A DNA stretch of 32,149 bases from JAVBOD01 sp031551045. GTDB lineage: Bacteria; Bacteroidota; Bacteroidia; Bacteroidales; UBA932. Position numbers and translations under genes: made by a program. How positions within the stretch are numbered: position 1 is the first letter of the stretch; each line of letters opens with the position of its first letter. The stretch spans positions 1 through 32,149 of the forward strand of contig JAVBOD010000040.1 in assembly GCA_031551045.1 (NCBI GenBank), in the 5' to 3' direction. The notes under the pieces were generated by a model. That model did no database searches and was not told the DNA's origin. It saw only the letters and a program-made list of their open reading frames with translations. Shown here one piece after another: positions 30,949-32,149 of the stretch.

Positions 30949-31425
30949 TTAGAAAAGAATAACAAAAAAATACACCGTTATCCATGCACATACGATAAGT
31001 TTTAAGCCTATGCCGAAGAGAAAACCAATGAACGCGCCGAATGCCGCCCGGAACGAGTGTTCGCCCGACCGTCCGGCAATCAATTCTCCGATAAGCGCGC
31101 CAACGAACGGCCCCACCATAATGCCGACAGGCGAAAAGAATAAGCCGGCGACCAATCCCAGGGTAGCGCCTAATGCTCCGGCCCGCGTGCCGCCGAATTT
31201 TTTTGTGCCCCAAGCCGGAACCACATAATCCAATATGGTAAAAAGAATAACAACTACCGCAAAAATAATAAGCCATTTCCACAACATTTCCACACCGAAG
31301 TGTGTAAATTTAAGAAACAGCAACGCCAACCAACTTACCGGCGGGCCGGGCAGCATCGGCAGGATGCAACCCACAAGTCCAATGAGCAGGCAAAGAATGG
31401 CAATGATGAGTAGAAAGATGTCCAT
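30949..31425 (-). CDS. DUF456 family small membrane protein
   Basis: This integral membrane protein of 158 residues has about four hydrophobic segments (MDIFLLIIAILCLLIGLVGC, LIIFAVVVILFTILDYVVPA, AGALGATLGLVAGLFFSPVG, AFGAFIGFLFGIGLKLIVCA) and conserved Gly-rich packing motifs (GTRAGALGATLG, GPFVGALIGE). That layout is typical of DUF456, whose function is unknown. It begins 5 bases after the leuS stop on the same strand, so it is almost certainly co-transcribed with leuS. Confidence 0.87.
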   Translation of the reverse strand: MDIFLLIIAILCLLIGLVGCILPMLPGPPVSWLALLFLKFTHFGVEMLWKWLIIFAVVVILFTILDYVVPAWGTKKFGGTRAGALGATLGLVAGLFFSPVGIMVGPFVGALIGELIAGRSGEHSFRAAFGAFIGFLFGIGLKLIVCAWITVYFFVILF

Positions 31426-31430
31426 ATTAA

Positions 31431-32149
31431 CTACACTACAATATTCACTATCTTTCCCGGCACGACAATTACCTTTTTCGGGGCTTTGCCTTCCAAATAT
31501 TTGGCGGATTGTTCGTCGGCAAGCACGGCTTCTTCAATTTCTTTGGCCGAAATACCCAAGGGTAATTCTTTTTTGAAACGCAGTTTTCCGTTGAACGATA
31601 CGGGGTATTCAAAACTGTTTTCAACCGTATATTTTTCTTCATATACGGGAAAAGCAGCTAAAGCAATACTGCTTGTATGCCCCAGTTTTTCCCACAGCTC
31701 TTCACAAATGTGCGGTGCAAAGGGGCACAATAAAATAGTAAGCGGTTCCAATATGGCACGCTTGTTACATTTCATATCCATAAGTTCATTTACGGCAATC
31801 ATAAACGCGCTTACCGAGGTGTTGAACGAAAAATTTTCGATATCGGTTTGTATTTTATTAATCAGTTTATGCAGTGTTTTCAACTCTTGCGGGGTGGCAG
31901 GTTCATCACTCACAATAAATGTTTCTCCATTGAAAAATAAGCGCCAGCATTTTTTCAGGAAACGGTGCACGCCGTCGATTCCGTTGGTATCCCACGGTTT
32001 TGAGAGTTCCAGCGGGCCGAGGAACATTTCGTACATACGCAACGTATCGGCGCCATAATTTTCGCAAATCATATCGGGATTCACCACGTTGTACATCGAC
32101 TTGCTCATCTTCTCGACCGCCCATCCGCAAATGTATTTGCCGTCTTCCA
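31431..32149 (-). CDS. leuS: Leucyl-tRNA synthetase, C-terminal part (cut by window edge)
   Basis: This enzyme charges tRNA-Leu with leucine. The reading frame is open to the right edge, so only the last 239 or so residues are seen. They start just before the catalytic KMSKS loop (GWAVEKMSKSMYNVVNPD). The anticodon-binding helical domain follows (LSKPWDTNGIDGVHRFLKK, LCPFAPHICEELWEKLGHTS), then the small C-terminal domain (PLGISAKEIEEAVLADEQSA, KVIVVPGKIVNIVV). The missing part would hold the HIGH motif and editing domain. No anomaly is visible in the part present. Confidence 0.96.
   Translation of the reverse strand, partial: EDGKYICGWAVEKMSKSMYNVVNPDMICENYGADTLRMYEMFLGPLELSKPWDTNGIDGVHRFLKKCWRLFFNGETFIVSDEPATPQELKTLHKLINKIQTDIENFSFNTSVSAFMIAVNELMDMKCNKRAILEPLTILLCPFAPHICEELWEKLGHTSSIALAAFPVYEEKYTVENSFEYPVSFNGKLRFKKELPLGISAKEIEEAVLADEQSAKYLEGKAPKKVIVVPGKIVNIVV

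Overview
The window looks like chromosomal DNA from an anaerobic, probably host-associated member of the Bacteroidales. The evidence is the protein set (lipid-A/LPS enzyme KdsB, carboxypeptidase-regulatory-domain outer membrane receptor, YitT pairs, four-cysteine hybrid cluster protein) and recurrent Bacteroidetes core promoters of the form TTTG/TTG-N19-20-TAnnTTTG. Species cannot be named from the sequence alone. No rRNA, tRNA, CRISPR array or insertion sequence was seen.

Region 1 (1-9240) is an efflux system with its putative regulators. On the minus strand, an FtsX/MacB-type permease, a TolC-family outer membrane protein and an HlyD-type adaptor lie in order of transcription. Divergently, on the plus strand, lie a sigma-54-dependent NtrC-type response regulator and a cytoplasm-facing sensor kinase. 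The divergent gap holds two TGTC-N9-GACA palindromes two helical turns apart, which are candidate binding sites for the regulator. The same gap holds large palindromic repeats and the remains of a small gene. No ABC ATPase is in view, so it may lie left of the window.

Region 2 (9241-19504) holds groES-groEL with a clear bidirectional terminator, then a convergent minus-strand series: a tricorn-type protease with its catalytic residues intact, a TonB-dependent-receptor-like barrel protein, and an RlmI-like methyltransferase followed 10 bases later by an orphan PhoR-type kinase.

Region 3 (19523-24145) is a nitrosative-stress locus: hybrid cluster protein (hcp), a ferredoxin-like protein, a YhcG-type PD-(D/E)XK nuclease, and a Crp/Fnr regulator that is probably HcpR-like. 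A TGTAAC-N4-GTTACA palindrome sits about 41 bases upstream of the inferred start of the ferredoxin-hcp transcript, a position typical of direct activation by a Crp/Fnr protein.

Region 4 (24146-32149) holds envelope and housekeeping genes: a TPR lipoprotein, kdsB, a TonB-like membrane protein starting with GTG, two overlapping YitT-family paralogues, a GT4 glycosyltransferase, a DUF456 membrane protein, and the 3' end of leuS running off the right edge.

The most unusual overall feature is the density of long, often perfect palindromic repeats between genes. At least six families are recognisable. One family A element carries a family B unit in its loop, two families occur in two clear full-length copies, and one is a mirror-image pair of exact 25-base copies.
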